Shown here one piece after another: positions 7,775 through 17,479 of a DNA stretch of 64,000 nt. The translations under genes were made by a program, and so were the position numbers. Positions within the stretch are counted from its first letter, which is position 1; the number at the start of each line of letters is the position of its first letter. Under the pieces are notes generated by a model that had not been told where the DNA came from, made no database searches, and saw only the letters and a list, made by a program, of their open reading frames with translations. The stretch comes from Alphaproteobacteria bacterium (lineage in GTDB: Bacteria; Pseudomonadota; Alphaproteobacteria; Sphingomonadales; Emcibacteraceae), in assembly GCA_020446675.1 (NCBI GenBank), contig JAGREE010000018.1:1-64000 (forward strand), in the 5' to 3' direction.

Positions 7775-9130
7775 ATGAAAAAAATATCGGCGGTTATTTT
7801 AGTACTATTAGCGGGCGTTACATCGTCCTGCATGACCGCGACTGCGCAGGAGCGGGGAGCGGTTTATAAACCATCGGCAGAGAATATTGCGGCGCGGCAC
7901 TGGTTTCAGGACGCGAAGTTCGGTATTTTTATTCACTGGGGGGTATATAGCCTTATGGCGGGGGCGGGCGAAAAGGATGTCGCCGAATGGGTTATGGAAG
8001 AAAAGCAGATCCCCATTGATAAATATGAGCGGCTCGCCACATTTTTTAATCCGGTAAAATTTGATGCGGACAAATGGGTGCAGGATATCAAGGCATCGGG
8101 CGCAAAATATATCACGATCACATCAAAGCATCATGACGGCTTTGCCATGTATGACAGCAAGGTAAGCAATTATAATATTGCCAAACGCACCCCGTTTAAG
8201 CGCGATATTTTAAAAGAGCTGAAAGCGGCCTGCGATAAGGCGGGCATTAAGCTTTTTTTCTATTATTCGCAGCTTGACTGGCACCATCCGGAATATTATC
8301 CGCGCGGGCGGACAGGCAATGTTTATACCGGCCGGCCGCAGAGCGGCGATTGGGACAGTTATATCGATTATCAGAATGCGCAGCTTCGGGAGCTGCTGAC
8401 CAATTACGGCGAAATCGGCGGGATATGGTTTGACGGATGGTGGGACCAGGAAGATGGCCCGATGAAGGATCGCTGGCGCCTGACCGAGACCTATAAAATG
8501 ATCCATGATCTGCAGCCGCAGGCTTTGATCATCAATAATCATCATGTGGCGCCCTATCCGGGGGAAGATGTCCAGCCGTTTGAACAGGACCTTCCCGGTG
8601 AGAATGATGCCGGTTTTAACACAACCTTTGTCAGCAATGAAATGCCGCTTGAAATGGCGCAGACCATGAACGGGTCGTGGGGGTTTAATCTGGTTGATGA
8701 CCGCTTTAAATCAACCAAAGAACTGATCAGCGCTCTTGTCGGCGCGGCGGGGCGGAATTCAAATTACCTGATGAACACGGGGCCGATGCCGGACGGGCAG
8801 ATACAGGCGGAAAATATTAAGACATTCCACGAGATGGGGGAGTGGCTTAAAATTTACGGGGAAAGCATCTATGGCACCCGTGGCGGCCCCATTGGCCCGC
8901 GCCCGTGGGGTGTCACCACGAATAAGGACAAAACTATTTATATCCATATCCTGGACTGGAAGGATGGGGAGATATTTATACCCCTTACCGATATTAAAAT
9001 CGGTGATGCCACACTGCTTGGGAAGGATGAAAAGATACTATATGAAATGACCGATGACGGGGTAATTTTTAAGATAGACAGAGAAGCGCTTCAAAACTGG
9101 GATATGATTATTAAGGTTAACCTGCTATAA
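7775..9130 (+). CDS. Exported alpha-L-fucosidase, GH29
   Basis: 451 aa with a cleavable signal peptide; TSSC at residues 16-19 could be a lipobox, though an unusual one. The GH29 catalytic domain is clear: WFQDAKFGIFIHWGVYS, SKHHDGFAMYDS, and the nucleophile Asp220 in GGIWFDGWW. It should hydrolyse alpha-L-fucosides in the periplasm or at the surface, as expected for use of algal or other glycans. A strong GGGGAGAG-like ribosome site precedes the ATG. It stands alone, with no linked fucose catabolic genes. Confidence 0.93.
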   Translation: MKKISAVILVLLAGVTSSCMTATAQERGAVYKPSAENIAARHWFQDAKFGIFIHWGVYSLMAGAGEKDVAEWVMEEKQIPIDKYERLATFFNPVKFDADKWVQDIKASGAKYITITSKHHDGFAMYDSKVSNYNIAKRTPFKRDILKELKAACDKAGIKLFFYYSQLDWHHPEYYPRGRTGNVYTGRPQSGDWDSYIDYQNAQLRELLTNYGEIGGIWFDGWWDQEDGPMKDRWRLTETYKMIHDLQPQALIINNHHVAPYPGEDVQPFEQDLPGENDAGFNTTFVSNEMPLEMAQTMNGSWGFNLVDDRFKSTKELISALVGAAGRNSNYLMNTGPMPDGQIQAENIKTFHEMGEWLKIYGESIYGTRGGPIGPRPWGVTTNKDKTIYIHILDWKDGEIFIPLTDIKIGDATLLGKDEKILYEMTDDGVIFKIDREALQNWDMIIKVNLL

Positions 9131-9291
9131 GTGAGGCGGTATTCACGGCTATTCCATATATGGGCACAAAACAATTTTTTTCAAGAATTGCAAATTTATT
9201 TTATTTCTGGGAAAAACGGCTCCTGCTTGCTTGACGGATCAATGTTAACGATAGTAGGTTCTTAAACTTATAAAATATAAGAGAAGGCATA

Positions 9292-10215
9292 ATGACCAGC
9301 GCGATTTCCGTACAAAATCTTCATAAAACATATGATAATGGCTTTAAAGCCCTTGATGATGTCAGCCTTGATGTTGAACGCGGTGAAATTGTGGCGCTGC
9401 TTGGCCCCAACGGGGCCGGAAAAACCACGCTGATCAGCACCATTTGCGGCATTGTCAATGCGACATCCGGTAAAATAGATGTTTTTGGCTATGATAATCA
9501 GAAAGACTATCGGAAGGCGCGGAGCTGCATTGGCCTTGTGCCGCAGGAACTGACCACCGATGCCTTTGAAACGGTTTGGCATACGGTCAGTTTCAGCCGC
9601 CATCTGTTTGGAAAGTCATCGAAGCCGGAGTATATAGAAAGCCTGCTTAAAAGTCTGTCGCTCTGGGATAAAAAAGATAATCAGATCAGGATGTTATCGG
9701 GCGGAATGAAGCGCCGTGTGATGATTGCAAAGGCCCTTTCTCATGAGCCGGATATTCTGTTTCTTGATGAGCCGACGGCGGGGGTTGATGTTGAGCTTCG
9801 AAAATCCATGTGGCAGCTGGTTCGAAAGCTGCGGGAAACCGGGGTCACGATTATTCTGACCACTCATTATCTTGAGGAAGCCGAGGAAATGGCCGACCGG
9901 ATCGGGGTCATTAATAACGGCAAAATGATCGTGATTGAAGATAAAAAGAAACTGATGAAAAAGCTGGGTAAAAAAGAACTGGTGCTGGAGCTTTATAGCC
10001 CGATCAGCGAAATTCCGGAGGCGCTTTCAGGGTTTGATTTGCATCTTAAGCAGGATGGTCACCAGATCATCTTTACTTATGATCCGGCAAAGCAGGATAA
10101 CGGGGTTGTCAGGTTGCTGGATCAGTTAAAAGCGCATTCGGTTAAATGCAAAGATTTTAACACGCGGCAAAGCACGCTCGAGGAAATATTCGTACAATTG
10201 ATAGGTGAGAAATGA
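9292..10215 (+). CDS. ABC transporter ATP-binding protein (ABC-2 type exporter)
   Basis: 307 aa. Walker [10 protein letters not shown], signature LSGGMKRR, and Walker [12 protein letters not shown] with the following D-loop are all present. The C-terminal ~80 residues form the extension typical of NodI/drug-type exporters. It overlaps the permease gene by four bases (ATGA), so the two are translationally coupled. The substrate cannot be inferred. Confidence 0.95.
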   Translation: MTSAISVQNLHKTYDNGFKALDDVSLDVERGEIVALLGPNGAGKTTLISTICGIVNATSGKIDVFGYDNQKDYRKARSCIGLVPQELTTDAFETVWHTVSFSRHLFGKSSKPEYIESLLKSLSLWDKKDNQIRMLSGGMKRRVMIAKALSHEPDILFLDEPTAGVDVELRKSMWQLVRKLRETGVTIILTTHYLEEAEEMADRIGVINNGKMIVIEDKKKLMKKLGKKELVLELYSPISEIPEALSGFDLHLKQDGHQIIFTYDPAKQDNGVVRLLDQLKAHSVKCKDFNTRQSTLEEIFVQLIGEK

Positions 10216-10973
10216 ATTACTGGGGCATTTGGGCGATTTACCGCCATGAAATGGAAAGAACATTCAGAACCGTTGGGCAGAGTATTGCGTCACCCGTTAT
10301 TTCAACGGTGCTTTATTTCATTGTTTTCGGCACCGCGATCGGCTCCCGGATCAGTGATGTTGACGGGGTTCAGTACGGGGCCTTTATCATTCCGGGGCTG
10401 ATTATGCTGACCATTCTGGGGCAAAGTATATCCAATGCGTCGTTCGGTATTTATTTCCCGCGCTTTACCGGCACCATTTATGAAATTTTATCGGCACCCT
10501 TGTCATTCGTTGAAATCTGCATCGGATATGTCGGGGCGGCGGCGACCAAATCGCTTATGATCGGGCTTATTGTGCTGATCACGGCCAATTTTTTTGTTAC
10601 CTTTTATATTCAGCATCCCTTCTGGATGATGTTTTTTCTTATTATGACCTGTGTGACCTTTAGCCTTCTTGGATTTATTATCGGAATATGGGCGGACGGC
10701 TTTGAAAAATTACAGCTTATCCCCTTGCTGATTATTAATCCGCTGACCTTTCTGGGCGGCAGTTTTTATTCCATTAATATGCTGCCCGGGATCTGGCAGA
10801 AAATTTCCCTGCTCAATCCTGTTGTCTATCTGGTTAGCGGGTTTCGCTGGAGCTTTTATGAAAACTCGGATGTCAGTATCACCACCAGTGTTGTGATGAT
10901 AACGGTCTTCATGTTCCTGTGCCTTGCCATTATAGCGTGGATATTTAAAACCGGATTCAGGCTAAAGAATTGA
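10212..10973 (+). CDS. ABC-2 type transporter permease
   Basis: 253 aa with six predicted membrane spans and the ABC2_membrane arrangement, including the conserved [12 protein letters not shown] and the [14 protein letters not shown] segment near the C-terminus. It forms the membrane half of the exporter with the upstream ATPase. NodJ/DrrB-like systems export lipids, drugs or polysaccharides; which applies is unknown. Confidence 0.93.
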   Translation: MNYWGIWAIYRHEMERTFRTVGQSIASPVISTVLYFIVFGTAIGSRISDVDGVQYGAFIIPGLIMLTILGQSISNASFGIYFPRFTGTIYEILSAPLSFVEICIGYVGAAATKSLMIGLIVLITANFFVTFYIQHPFWMMFFLIMTCVTFSLLGFIIGIWADGFEKLQLIPLLIINPLTFLGGSFYSINMLPGIWQKISLLNPVVYLVSGFRWSFYENSDVSITTSVVMITVFMFLCLAIIAWIFKTGFRLKN

Positions 10974-11138
10974 TAAATAAAAATCTTAAATTTTCATAAA
11001 ATTCTATATTTTCAAATGATTTAACCAAATTTTAAAGCAATATGCCTAATGTCTAACCTCGGCCGGAATTGTCCGGAAATATAAATGTTTATGGGGCTGT
11101 TTCTGAATTTTTGGAAATCTGGTTAAATAGGTTTAATA

Positions 11139-12596
11139 TTGTTATTTAATTCTTATGAATTTATTTTTGTATTTCTGCCCGTTACATTTTGTGTTTATTT
11201 TTTTCTTAATCATAAAAAGTTAACGATCGCAGCCAATGCGTTTCTGGCGCTGGCAAGTTTATTCTTTTACAGTTGGTGGAATATTATTTATCTGCCGCTC
11301 ATTTTATCTTCCATTTTATTTAATTATTATATTGGCCAGAAAATACATGCGTCACTGGGTAATGAAAGCAGCAGAATTTCACCAAAATCTATTCTGACCT
11401 TTGGTGTGGTCGTTAATCTGGCACTGCTGGGATATTTTAAATATAGTGACTTTTTTATATCGAACACCAATTTACTTCTTGGCACGCATTTTACCTTATT
11501 GCATCTGGTGTTGCCGCTTGCCATTTCCTTTTTTACGTTTCAGCAGATTTCCTATCTTGTGGACAGTTATAAAGGCAAGGTGAACGAGCATAATTTTATC
11601 AATTACAGTTTGTTTGTAACATTTTTCCCGCAGTTAATCGCTGGCCCGATTGTCCATCATAAGGAAATGATGCCACAATTTGCGATGCTCAGAAGCAAAC
11701 TTATAAATTATAAAAATATTGCTACGGGGCTTTTTATATTTTCCATTGGTTTATTCAAAAAACTGGTCTTTGCCGATACTTTTGCCAAGTGGGTTTATTT
11801 TGGTTACGGCGGAACGGAGCCAATGGACTTTTTCGGGGCATGGGCATCGGCGACATCATTTTATCACCAGATCTATTTTGATTATAGCGGCTATGCCGAT
11901 ATGGCAATTGGTCTGGGACTTATGTTCAATATACATATACCGATCAACTTTCTTTCTCCTCCCAAATCCAAATCGGTCAAGGAATTCTGGACCAGATGGA
12001 ATATGACCTTATCCCGGTTTTTAAGGGATTATATTTTTCTGCCGCTTGGTGGGGCCCGAAAGGGAAGGTTCAGAACATATCTTGCGGTAATGGCAACTTT
12101 CCTTTTGGGTGGGCTATGGCATGGTGCCGACTGGACATTTGTGCTTTGGGGGTTCCTACATGGGACGGCTGTGGTTATCTGCCACACCTGGAAAAAATAT
12201 AGTAGCATCAAATTCTATGACTGGTTTAACTGGTTTCTGACATCATTTTTCCTGACCGTAACCGGCGTCTTGTTCAGCGCACCAACCTGGGATGCTGCCG
12301 TCCGTGTTTTTAAAGGAATGGTCGCTTTTGATAAGATCATCCTGCCAACGGAACTTGAGTTCGCAAATAATTTTGGCATAAAATTTGGTGATTTCCTTGG
12401 GTCGGTTAATGGTGATAAATGGACCGTAATCTGGATCGTTTTTGGCTATATTTTTGTATTGTCCTTTAAAAACTCCATCGAGAGAATGAAAGAATTTAAG
12501 CCGGATCTTAAACATTTGGTGTTTCTTGGTTTCACGTTGATTATAGGGCTACTCTATATCACCAGGAAAAGTGAATTTCTTTATTATAACTTTTAG
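11139..12596 (+). CDS. MBOAT-family membrane O-acyltransferase
   Basis: 485 aa, about ten spans. The family-defining region is clear: FWTRWNMTLSRFLRDYIFLP followed by the catalytic His in GGLWHGADWTF. The start is TTG (11139), because the typical MBOAT N-terminus MLFNSYEFIFVFLP begins there. AlgI/PatA-like enzymes move acyl groups across the inner membrane to glycans. The SGNH-like protein that follows after eight bases is the expected periplasmic partner. Confidence 0.92.
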   Translation: MLFNSYEFIFVFLPVTFCVYFFLNHKKLTIAANAFLALASLFFYSWWNIIYLPLILSSILFNYYIGQKIHASLGNESSRISPKSILTFGVVVNLALLGYFKYSDFFISNTNLLLGTHFTLLHLVLPLAISFFTFQQISYLVDSYKGKVNEHNFINYSLFVTFFPQLIAGPIVHHKEMMPQFAMLRSKLINYKNIATGLFIFSIGLFKKLVFADTFAKWVYFGYGGTEPMDFFGAWASATSFYHQIYFDYSGYADMAIGLGLMFNIHIPINFLSPPKSKSVKEFWTRWNMTLSRFLRDYIFLPLGGARKGRFRTYLAVMATFLLGGLWHGADWTFVLWGFLHGTAVVICHTWKKYSSIKFYDWFNWFLTSFFLTVTGVLFSAPTWDAAVRVFKGMVAFDKIILPTELEFANNFGIKFGDFLGSVNGDKWTVIWIVFGYIFVLSFKNSIERMKEFKPDLKHLVFLGFTLIIGLLYITRKSEFLYYNF

Positions 12597-12604
12597 GATG
12601 ACTG

Positions 12605-13579
12605 ATGACATTTACATATAAAAAATTCACGCTTTATGTCATGATCTTTACGGTCAGCCTGTTTGCCGTTTATTCATATTTTATTATGAACTTCAAAATG
12701 TTATATTTGAATTTCGAATATCCGTCCTACCTTTATGTTTATGAGAAAATAAGGGACGTTAAGGATAAGCCCTATAATTTTATCGCGATTGGCGATTCCC
12801 GCACCCAGTCATCTTTTATGCCGGAAGTTTTTGATGACGAAAATTTAAATTCCATCAATTTTGCACTTGGGGGGGCATCACCAATCACCGGATATTATAC
12901 GATTAAAAACTATCTGAAATATCACGAAAAGCCAGATTATATTTTAATGGGATATTCGCCGCCCATTTTGACAGGTCCATATTTCTATGAAGCCAATACG
13001 GTTAAATTCGGCTTTCTTGAAGATGATCAGTATGAAGAAATTGCCGAAAACGCAGATAGGTTGCATGACAATGCCATAATCGGGCCGGTTAAATATTATG
13101 ATTATAAAATATACACGGGCATGTATATTCAGGATCTTATAAACGGGTTATTGGAAAGAAGATGGCAGCGAAATCAGATTGCCTGGGACAAACTCCAAAC
13201 ATCAAAAGGACATCGGTTCGCCGCGGTTGAGCCGGGATCAACAGAGCTATCATCAGAAACCGCGTTTGACGAATTTACTCCTTCCAAAGTCGTAAGATAT
13301 TATGTTGAAGAAACCCTGAAAGAAGCCAAGGATAATAATATACAGGTATTCTGGTTTAATAATCCGATAAATACGGAATCTTTTACAGTGCTTTCCCCTG
13401 AATACAAAAATGAATTCGAACAATATGTGAAATCATTGTCAGATAAATATGATCTGAAAATTCTTAATAACTTATATTCCATGGATTCCAGTAAGTTTGG
13501 TGATCATAATCACGTTTATCTGGGGGCCGAGGAAGTCACCAGAACGATCAAAGCTGATTTCTTAAAGGCTGTAAATTAA
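12605..13579 (+). CDS. Membrane-anchored SGNH-like acyltransferase partner of MBOAT
   Basis: 324 aa with one N-terminal membrane span (residues ~9-28). SGNH hydrolase-like blocks are visible: GDSRTQSSF (block I, Ser nucleophile in GDS), a Gly-rich FALGGASPITG (block II) and a C-terminal GDHNHVYLGAEE carrying the Asp-X-X-His pair. Together with the MBOAT it should transfer acyl groups to a periplasmic glycan, as AlgI-AlgX/J or PatA-PatB do. The 3' end overlaps the convergent olsA gene by 32 bases. Confidence 0.75.
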   Translation: MTFTYKKFTLYVMIFTVSLFAVYSYFIMNFKMLYLNFEYPSYLYVYEKIRDVKDKPYNFIAIGDSRTQSSFMPEVFDDENLNSINFALGGASPITGYYTIKNYLKYHEKPDYILMGYSPPILTGPYFYEANTVKFGFLEDDQYEEIAENADRLHDNAIIGPVKYYDYKIYTGMYIQDLINGLLERRWQRNQIAWDKLQTSKGHRFAAVEPGSTELSSETAFDEFTPSKVVRYYVEETLKEAKDNNIQVFWFNNPINTESFTVLSPEYKNEFEQYVKSLSDKYDLKILNNLYSMDSSKFGDHNHVYLGAEEVTRTIKADFLKAVN

Positions 13580-14357
13580 TATTTTCAGGATGCGTTAAAA
13601 GTTCGTTTTCTAGTCCTGACCGGATTTCCTGTTCTGCCCATTTGGTCAGATCTTTGCGATCATTAAATGTTGATGGGCAGCGGGATTTATGAAAAGTGAC
13701 GATGACTTCAAGCTTCTCTTTTCTCCCCAAGAGCTGCCAGATATGTGGACAGAGGTCCATATCCCCATACCATGCATAATAATCACGTTCTTGCGGTGAG
13801 ATTTCCGGACCATAGATGATTGAAATTGGCTGAATGACAATATTGCTGGATTTTAGAGGGAGTAGCGCGGTAGACAGCAGCCCTGATTTAAAGGGAAGAA
13901 TGTCAAGGCCGTTACTGCTGCTTCCTTCAGGGAAAAGAAAAATGGCGTCCCCATTTTCCAGACTGTGCGAAATGTTCTTTCTTTCGCGCAATGTGTCCGT
14001 CGCTTTTCTACTGACAAAATGAGTACGGGTTATTTTTGCCAGAAAACCAATGAAGGGCCAGGAGGCAACATCGGTTTTGGCCACAAAAAGCCCGTGTCTT
14101 AGCGAGGCGAGAATAGGAATATCGAGGTAGGAAACATGGTTTGAAATATAGAAATTTACGCCGTCAGTGTTGGCAAACCCAGTAATTTTCAAATCCAGCC
14201 CGGCACAGGTTAGACAGACTTTAAAAAATGGCAGGGAAAACGCGCGCCTGCATTTTGTGCCGAACCCGTAAGTCAGAAGATAGAGTGGAAGCAGGACCAG
14301 CGCAGTGGTAACAATTAACGTCAGCTTTAAGCTGGCCCGTAATGCGGAATGGCACAT
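13548..14357 (-). CDS. olsA: Lyso-ornithine lipid / 1-acylglycerol-3-phosphate acyltransferase
   Basis: 269 aa from ATG 14357. PlsC-type motifs HVSYLDI (HX4D) and FLFPEGSSS are present, after an N-terminal hydrophobic segment. It follows olsB directly: the olsB stop TGA (14361-14359) is separated from this ATG by one base. A longer frame to 14408 would overlap olsB by 50 bases and is less likely. In this context the enzyme adds the second acyl chain to lyso-ornithine lipid. The tail overlaps the convergent SGNH-like gene. Confidence 0.88.
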   Translation of the reverse strand: MCHSALRASLKLTLIVTTALVLLPLYLLTYGFGTKCRRAFSLPFFKVCLTCAGLDLKITGFANTDGVNFYISNHVSYLDIPILASLRHGLFVAKTDVASWPFIGFLAKITRTHFVSRKATDTLRERKNISHSLENGDAIFLFPEGSSSNGLDILPFKSGLLSTALLPLKSSNIVIQPISIIYGPEISPQERDYYAWYGDMDLCPHIWQLLGRKEKLEVIVTFHKSRCPSTFNDRKDLTKWAEQEIRSGLENELLTHPENINLQPLRNQL

Positions 14358-14358
14358 A

Positions 14359-15174
14359 TCATTCTGCCAGCATTGTTGCCACTGGTTTTGCTGCCGGTTT
14401 TTGGTCACGGCTAAAATGGTTTTTATATTTTCCGGTAATATTTTCGGTTTCTACAACGATGCAGACATCAATGGTGTTGAACTGATGGTCAATAACCGCC
14501 CCTTCACCAACATAACCGCCAACACGGAGGTATCCTTTTAAAAGCGGTGGCAGTTCTGCTTCGGCCTTTACGTTATCCAGCTGGCCGCGCTTTAAAATAT
14601 TCATAGGAATAAAATGATCCCCAAGTGCCCGGGGACGTATGGATTTTGGGGCAAGGTGATAATGATGAAGATAGGAAAGAACCCTTTGTGCCTCATCAAT
14701 ATTGGTTCCATGGATGCTGCCGCAGCCCAGCATGATTTTGATATTATAAAGGTTTAAATAATCACTGATCCCGCGCCAGAGTAACTGCATGGCACCGCGG
14801 CGGCGATAGTGCCCGTCAATACATGAGCGGCCCAGTTCAAGAATTTCTTCAGGTGCATATACAAGCTGGTCGAGGTTAAATTCATTTTCGGTATAAAATC
14901 CTGTTGTTGCCTTGGCAATATTTCCACGTAAAAGGCGGTATGTGCCAACTACAAAGGGCACTTCTGGGGTCGTTTTTTCAAGGTCAATAACCAACAGGTG
15001 ATCACAAACATCGTCATAAGTATCTATATCGCGTTTTAACGCACGACAGCGCGTGGTTGGCTTGGCGCCCATTTCTTCATAAAATATCCGGTATCTAAGA
15101 GCCTGAGCGGCATCAATTTCGTGTTCTGTTGTGGCAAGTCGTACTTCAAGATTGTTAAACTGAAGTGGCTTCAT
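14359..15174 (-). CDS. olsB: L-ornithine N-alpha-acyltransferase
   Basis: 271 aa from ATG 15174, chosen because AAGGA lies seven bases upstream; a GTG at 15201 is the alternative. The sequence matches the OlsB/hemolysin-type acyltransferase family: LRYRIFYEEMGA near the N-terminus, LELGRSCIDGHYRRRGA, GCGSIHGTN, and the late KGYLRVGGYV. It uses acyl-ACP to acylate ornithine, the first step of ornithine lipid synthesis, a phosphorus-free membrane lipid common in alphaproteobacteria. Confidence 0.93.
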   Translation of the reverse strand: MKPLQFNNLEVRLATTEHEIDAAQALRYRIFYEEMGAKPTTRCRALKRDIDTYDDVCDHLLVIDLEKTTPEVPFVVGTYRLLRGNIAKATTGFYTENEFNLDQLVYAPEEILELGRSCIDGHYRRRGAMQLLWRGISDYLNLYNIKIMLGCGSIHGTNIDEAQRVLSYLHHYHLAPKSIRPRALGDHFIPMNILKRGQLDNVKAEAELPPLLKGYLRVGGYVGEGAVIDHQFNTIDVCIVVETENITGKYKNHFSRDQKPAAKPVATMLAE

Positions 15175-15355
15175 ATGAGGTTCCTTTTTGCAGATCAACA
15201 CTGGCTGAAAAATGAATGTTTTTTGTTACAGCCATATTGCGTTATTGTTCCGTTTTTATGAAATGTTTCAGCGTGCGTTATTAATTGGCAACGCAATTTG
15301 GGCTATATACTGCTATAAGTGGGCAAATGATTTATCGAATAGGAAATTTTTTAAA

Positions 15356-16204
15356 GTGATTAAAACAGATGTGGAAGTCGTTCGGGTTTTTCCAAAGTCT
15401 AAAGAAGGAGGGAACCCGGCCCCGACGGTTTTAAATGCGACGGGTTTATCCGAAAATGAAATGAAGGCAATTGCCGGGAAATATGGTCTGGAAAGCGGTT
15501 TTGTTCTGCCCGTTGATCCGAAGAGTGAGGCGGATTACCGTTTTCGTTTTTTTGTGCCGGAACATGAAATGGAAATGTGCGGTCATGCCACAATCGGGGC
15601 GCTTTGGTTGCTTCGCAAACATGGAAAAATAAGAAAAACAAATATTCTGATTGATACTTTAAGCGGCATTGTCACGGCCCATGTCCCAAAAAGCGGAGCT
15701 ATTTCCATTACCCAGCCAAAGGCAGATATTGAAAAGCTGTGCAATGAAAATGTGGATCAAGTTCTGAAAATACTTGGATTAAATCAAGATGATTTAGCAA
15801 AGCCGGAAATATTAAATTCATGTACCAGCCGGGTTAAAACGCTTATTCCATTAAAGAGCCGCAAAAGATTAGATGACCTGATCCCGGATTTTAGTAAAAT
15901 GAAAGGGCTGTGTGAAATGATTGGCTCCACCGGGATTTATCCCTTTGCTGCGGGGGATAATGAAAATATATTCCACGCGCGTCAGTTCCCACGTTCATCC
16001 GGATATCCGGAGGATGCGGCAACAGGGATTGCCGCATCTGCGCTGGCCTTTGGCCTTTTGGAATGGGGGCTGGTAACCAGAAAGGATCGTGTCGCTATAA
16101 GGCAGGGTGAAGCCATGGGCCGGGCATCGGAAATAATCATTACGTTTGATAAAGAAGAAATGAATGGCGGATGCCGGATTCATGGTAATTGTGAACTGGG
16201 CTAA
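15356..16204 (+). CDS. PhzF-family isomerase/epimerase
   Basis: About 282 aa from GTG 15356. The PhzF fold motifs are visible: VEVVRVF, the catalytic Glu in GLESGFV, FFVPEHEMEMCGHATIGA and the second half DAATGIAASALAFGL. The open frame extends upstream to 15212, but those ~48 residues have no family match and overlap the likely promoter. These enzymes catalyse isomerisations of unsaturated amino or hydroxy acids; most homologues, as here, have no known substrate. Confidence 0.85.
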   Translation: MIKTDVEVVRVFPKSKEGGNPAPTVLNATGLSENEMKAIAGKYGLESGFVLPVDPKSEADYRFRFFVPEHEMEMCGHATIGALWLLRKHGKIRKTNILIDTLSGIVTAHVPKSGAISITQPKADIEKLCNENVDQVLKILGLNQDDLAKPEILNSCTSRVKTLIPLKSRKRLDDLIPDFSKMKGLCEMIGSTGIYPFAAGDNENIFHARQFPRSSGYPEDAATGIAASALAFGLLEWGLVTRKDRVAIRQGEAMGRASEIIITFDKEEMNGGCRIHGNCELG

Positions 16205-16272
16205 GGGGTTTAAAGTCATTGACTAAAAGGGTCATTGGTGAAAAGCTCTATTTCGGATATTAAGAGGATAGT

Positions 16273-17466
16273 ATGAGTGAATTAAAATTATCAAGCCTGA
16301 CCAAGCGGATCTCCGGGCCATCAGCCGGGGCTTGGGCAGTCGGGGATATTGCATCAAAACGCATTCTTGCCGGGGATAAGGATATTATCCATCTGGGTAT
16401 TGGCGATCCTGACCTTGATACGCCGGACGCAATAAAGGAAGCGGTGGTTGATGCCATCCACAGCGGCAAAACCCATTATACGCCATTATCAGGCGAATAT
16501 GATCTGCGCCAGGCAATTGCCGAGCATGCCAACGGGCTTTATCAGGGCGGTGTGGTTGCGGAAGATGTGGTGATTTCAAACGGTGCTCAGGGGGCATTAT
16601 TTGCCACGTTCCTTTGTTTGATTGAAGCGGATGATGAAATTATCGTGCTTGAGCCATCCTATGCGCCATACCCGGCGGTGGTCACGGCCGGTGGCGGTAA
16701 AATGGTGACTGTTGAGCTGGATAAACATGACGGGTATGCCCTTGATCTGGAAAAAATAATAAATGCTGTGAGCAGCAAGACTAAAGCCATTTTGGTCAAT
16801 ACGCCTGGTAATCCGTCCGGTGCGGTTTTTGATCAGGAAAAGCTCAATGAACTCGCGAAATTTTGTCATGACCGGTCAATCTGGCTGATCTCTGATGAGG
16901 TTTACTGGTCGCTTTGTTTTGATGGGGAACATAATTCCCCTTATAAAATGAAGCCCTATCGGGATTCTATCATCGTGATAAACAGTCTTTCCAAATCGCA
17001 TGCCATGACAGGCTGGCGCATTGGGTGGGCAATCGGCCCGCGTCATTTTATCAAGGCGATGACCGATCTGGCACAGGCGCTTCATTTCGGCATAAACCAG
17101 TTTGTGCAAAGAGCGGCTATTGTCGCATTAAAGGAAAAAGACAAGGTCGAGGAATTTAAACACATGTTTAAAGCACGGCGTGATGCGCTTTGCAGTGGAC
17201 TGCGAAAAAGTAATTATCTGGAATTTGCTATTCCACGCGGTGGTATGTTTGTCTTTGTCGATATTTCAGCAACCGGACTGGACGGGAAAAAATTTGCCGA
17301 ACAGCTGCTGGAAGAAGAAAAGGTCGCAGTGGTTCCGGGTTTTGGATTTGGCCGTTCTGCTGATAAAACGGTCAGGATCGGGTTTTTATGTGATGAAGAC
17401 AGGCTTGAAGAAGCGGCAGACAGAATTGTACGCTTTACAAAGCGAAAAGCGGAAGCCTTGAAATAA
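16273..17466 (+). CDS. Class I/II pyridoxal-phosphate aminotransferase
   Basis: 397 aa, fold type I aminotransferase of the aspartate/aromatic subgroup. The PLP-binding Lys lies in NSLSKSHAMTGWRIG, with NTPGNPSG and SDEVYWSL as conserved cofactor contacts. A strong ribosome site AAGAGGAT precedes the ATG. It lies 68 nt after the PhzF-like gene and 13 nt before the FG-GAP gene. The exact amino-acid substrate is not predictable. Confidence 0.93.
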   Translation: MSELKLSSLTKRISGPSAGAWAVGDIASKRILAGDKDIIHLGIGDPDLDTPDAIKEAVVDAIHSGKTHYTPLSGEYDLRQAIAEHANGLYQGGVVAEDVVISNGAQGALFATFLCLIEADDEIIVLEPSYAPYPAVVTAGGGKMVTVELDKHDGYALDLEKIINAVSSKTKAILVNTPGNPSGAVFDQEKLNELAKFCHDRSIWLISDEVYWSLCFDGEHNSPYKMKPYRDSIIVINSLSKSHAMTGWRIGWAIGPRHFIKAMTDLAQALHFGINQFVQRAAIVALKEKDKVEEFKHMFKARRDALCSGLRKSNYLEFAIPRGGMFVFVDISATGLDGKKFAEQLLEEEKVAVVPGFGFGRSADKTVRIGFLCDEDRLEEAADRIVRFTKRKAEALK

Positions 17467-17479
17467 AAAGGGGATTAGT

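Noticed and set aside
15212..15355. N-terminal extension of the PhzF-like protein
   Set aside because: No match to the family and covers the probable promoter; GTG 15356 fits the family start.
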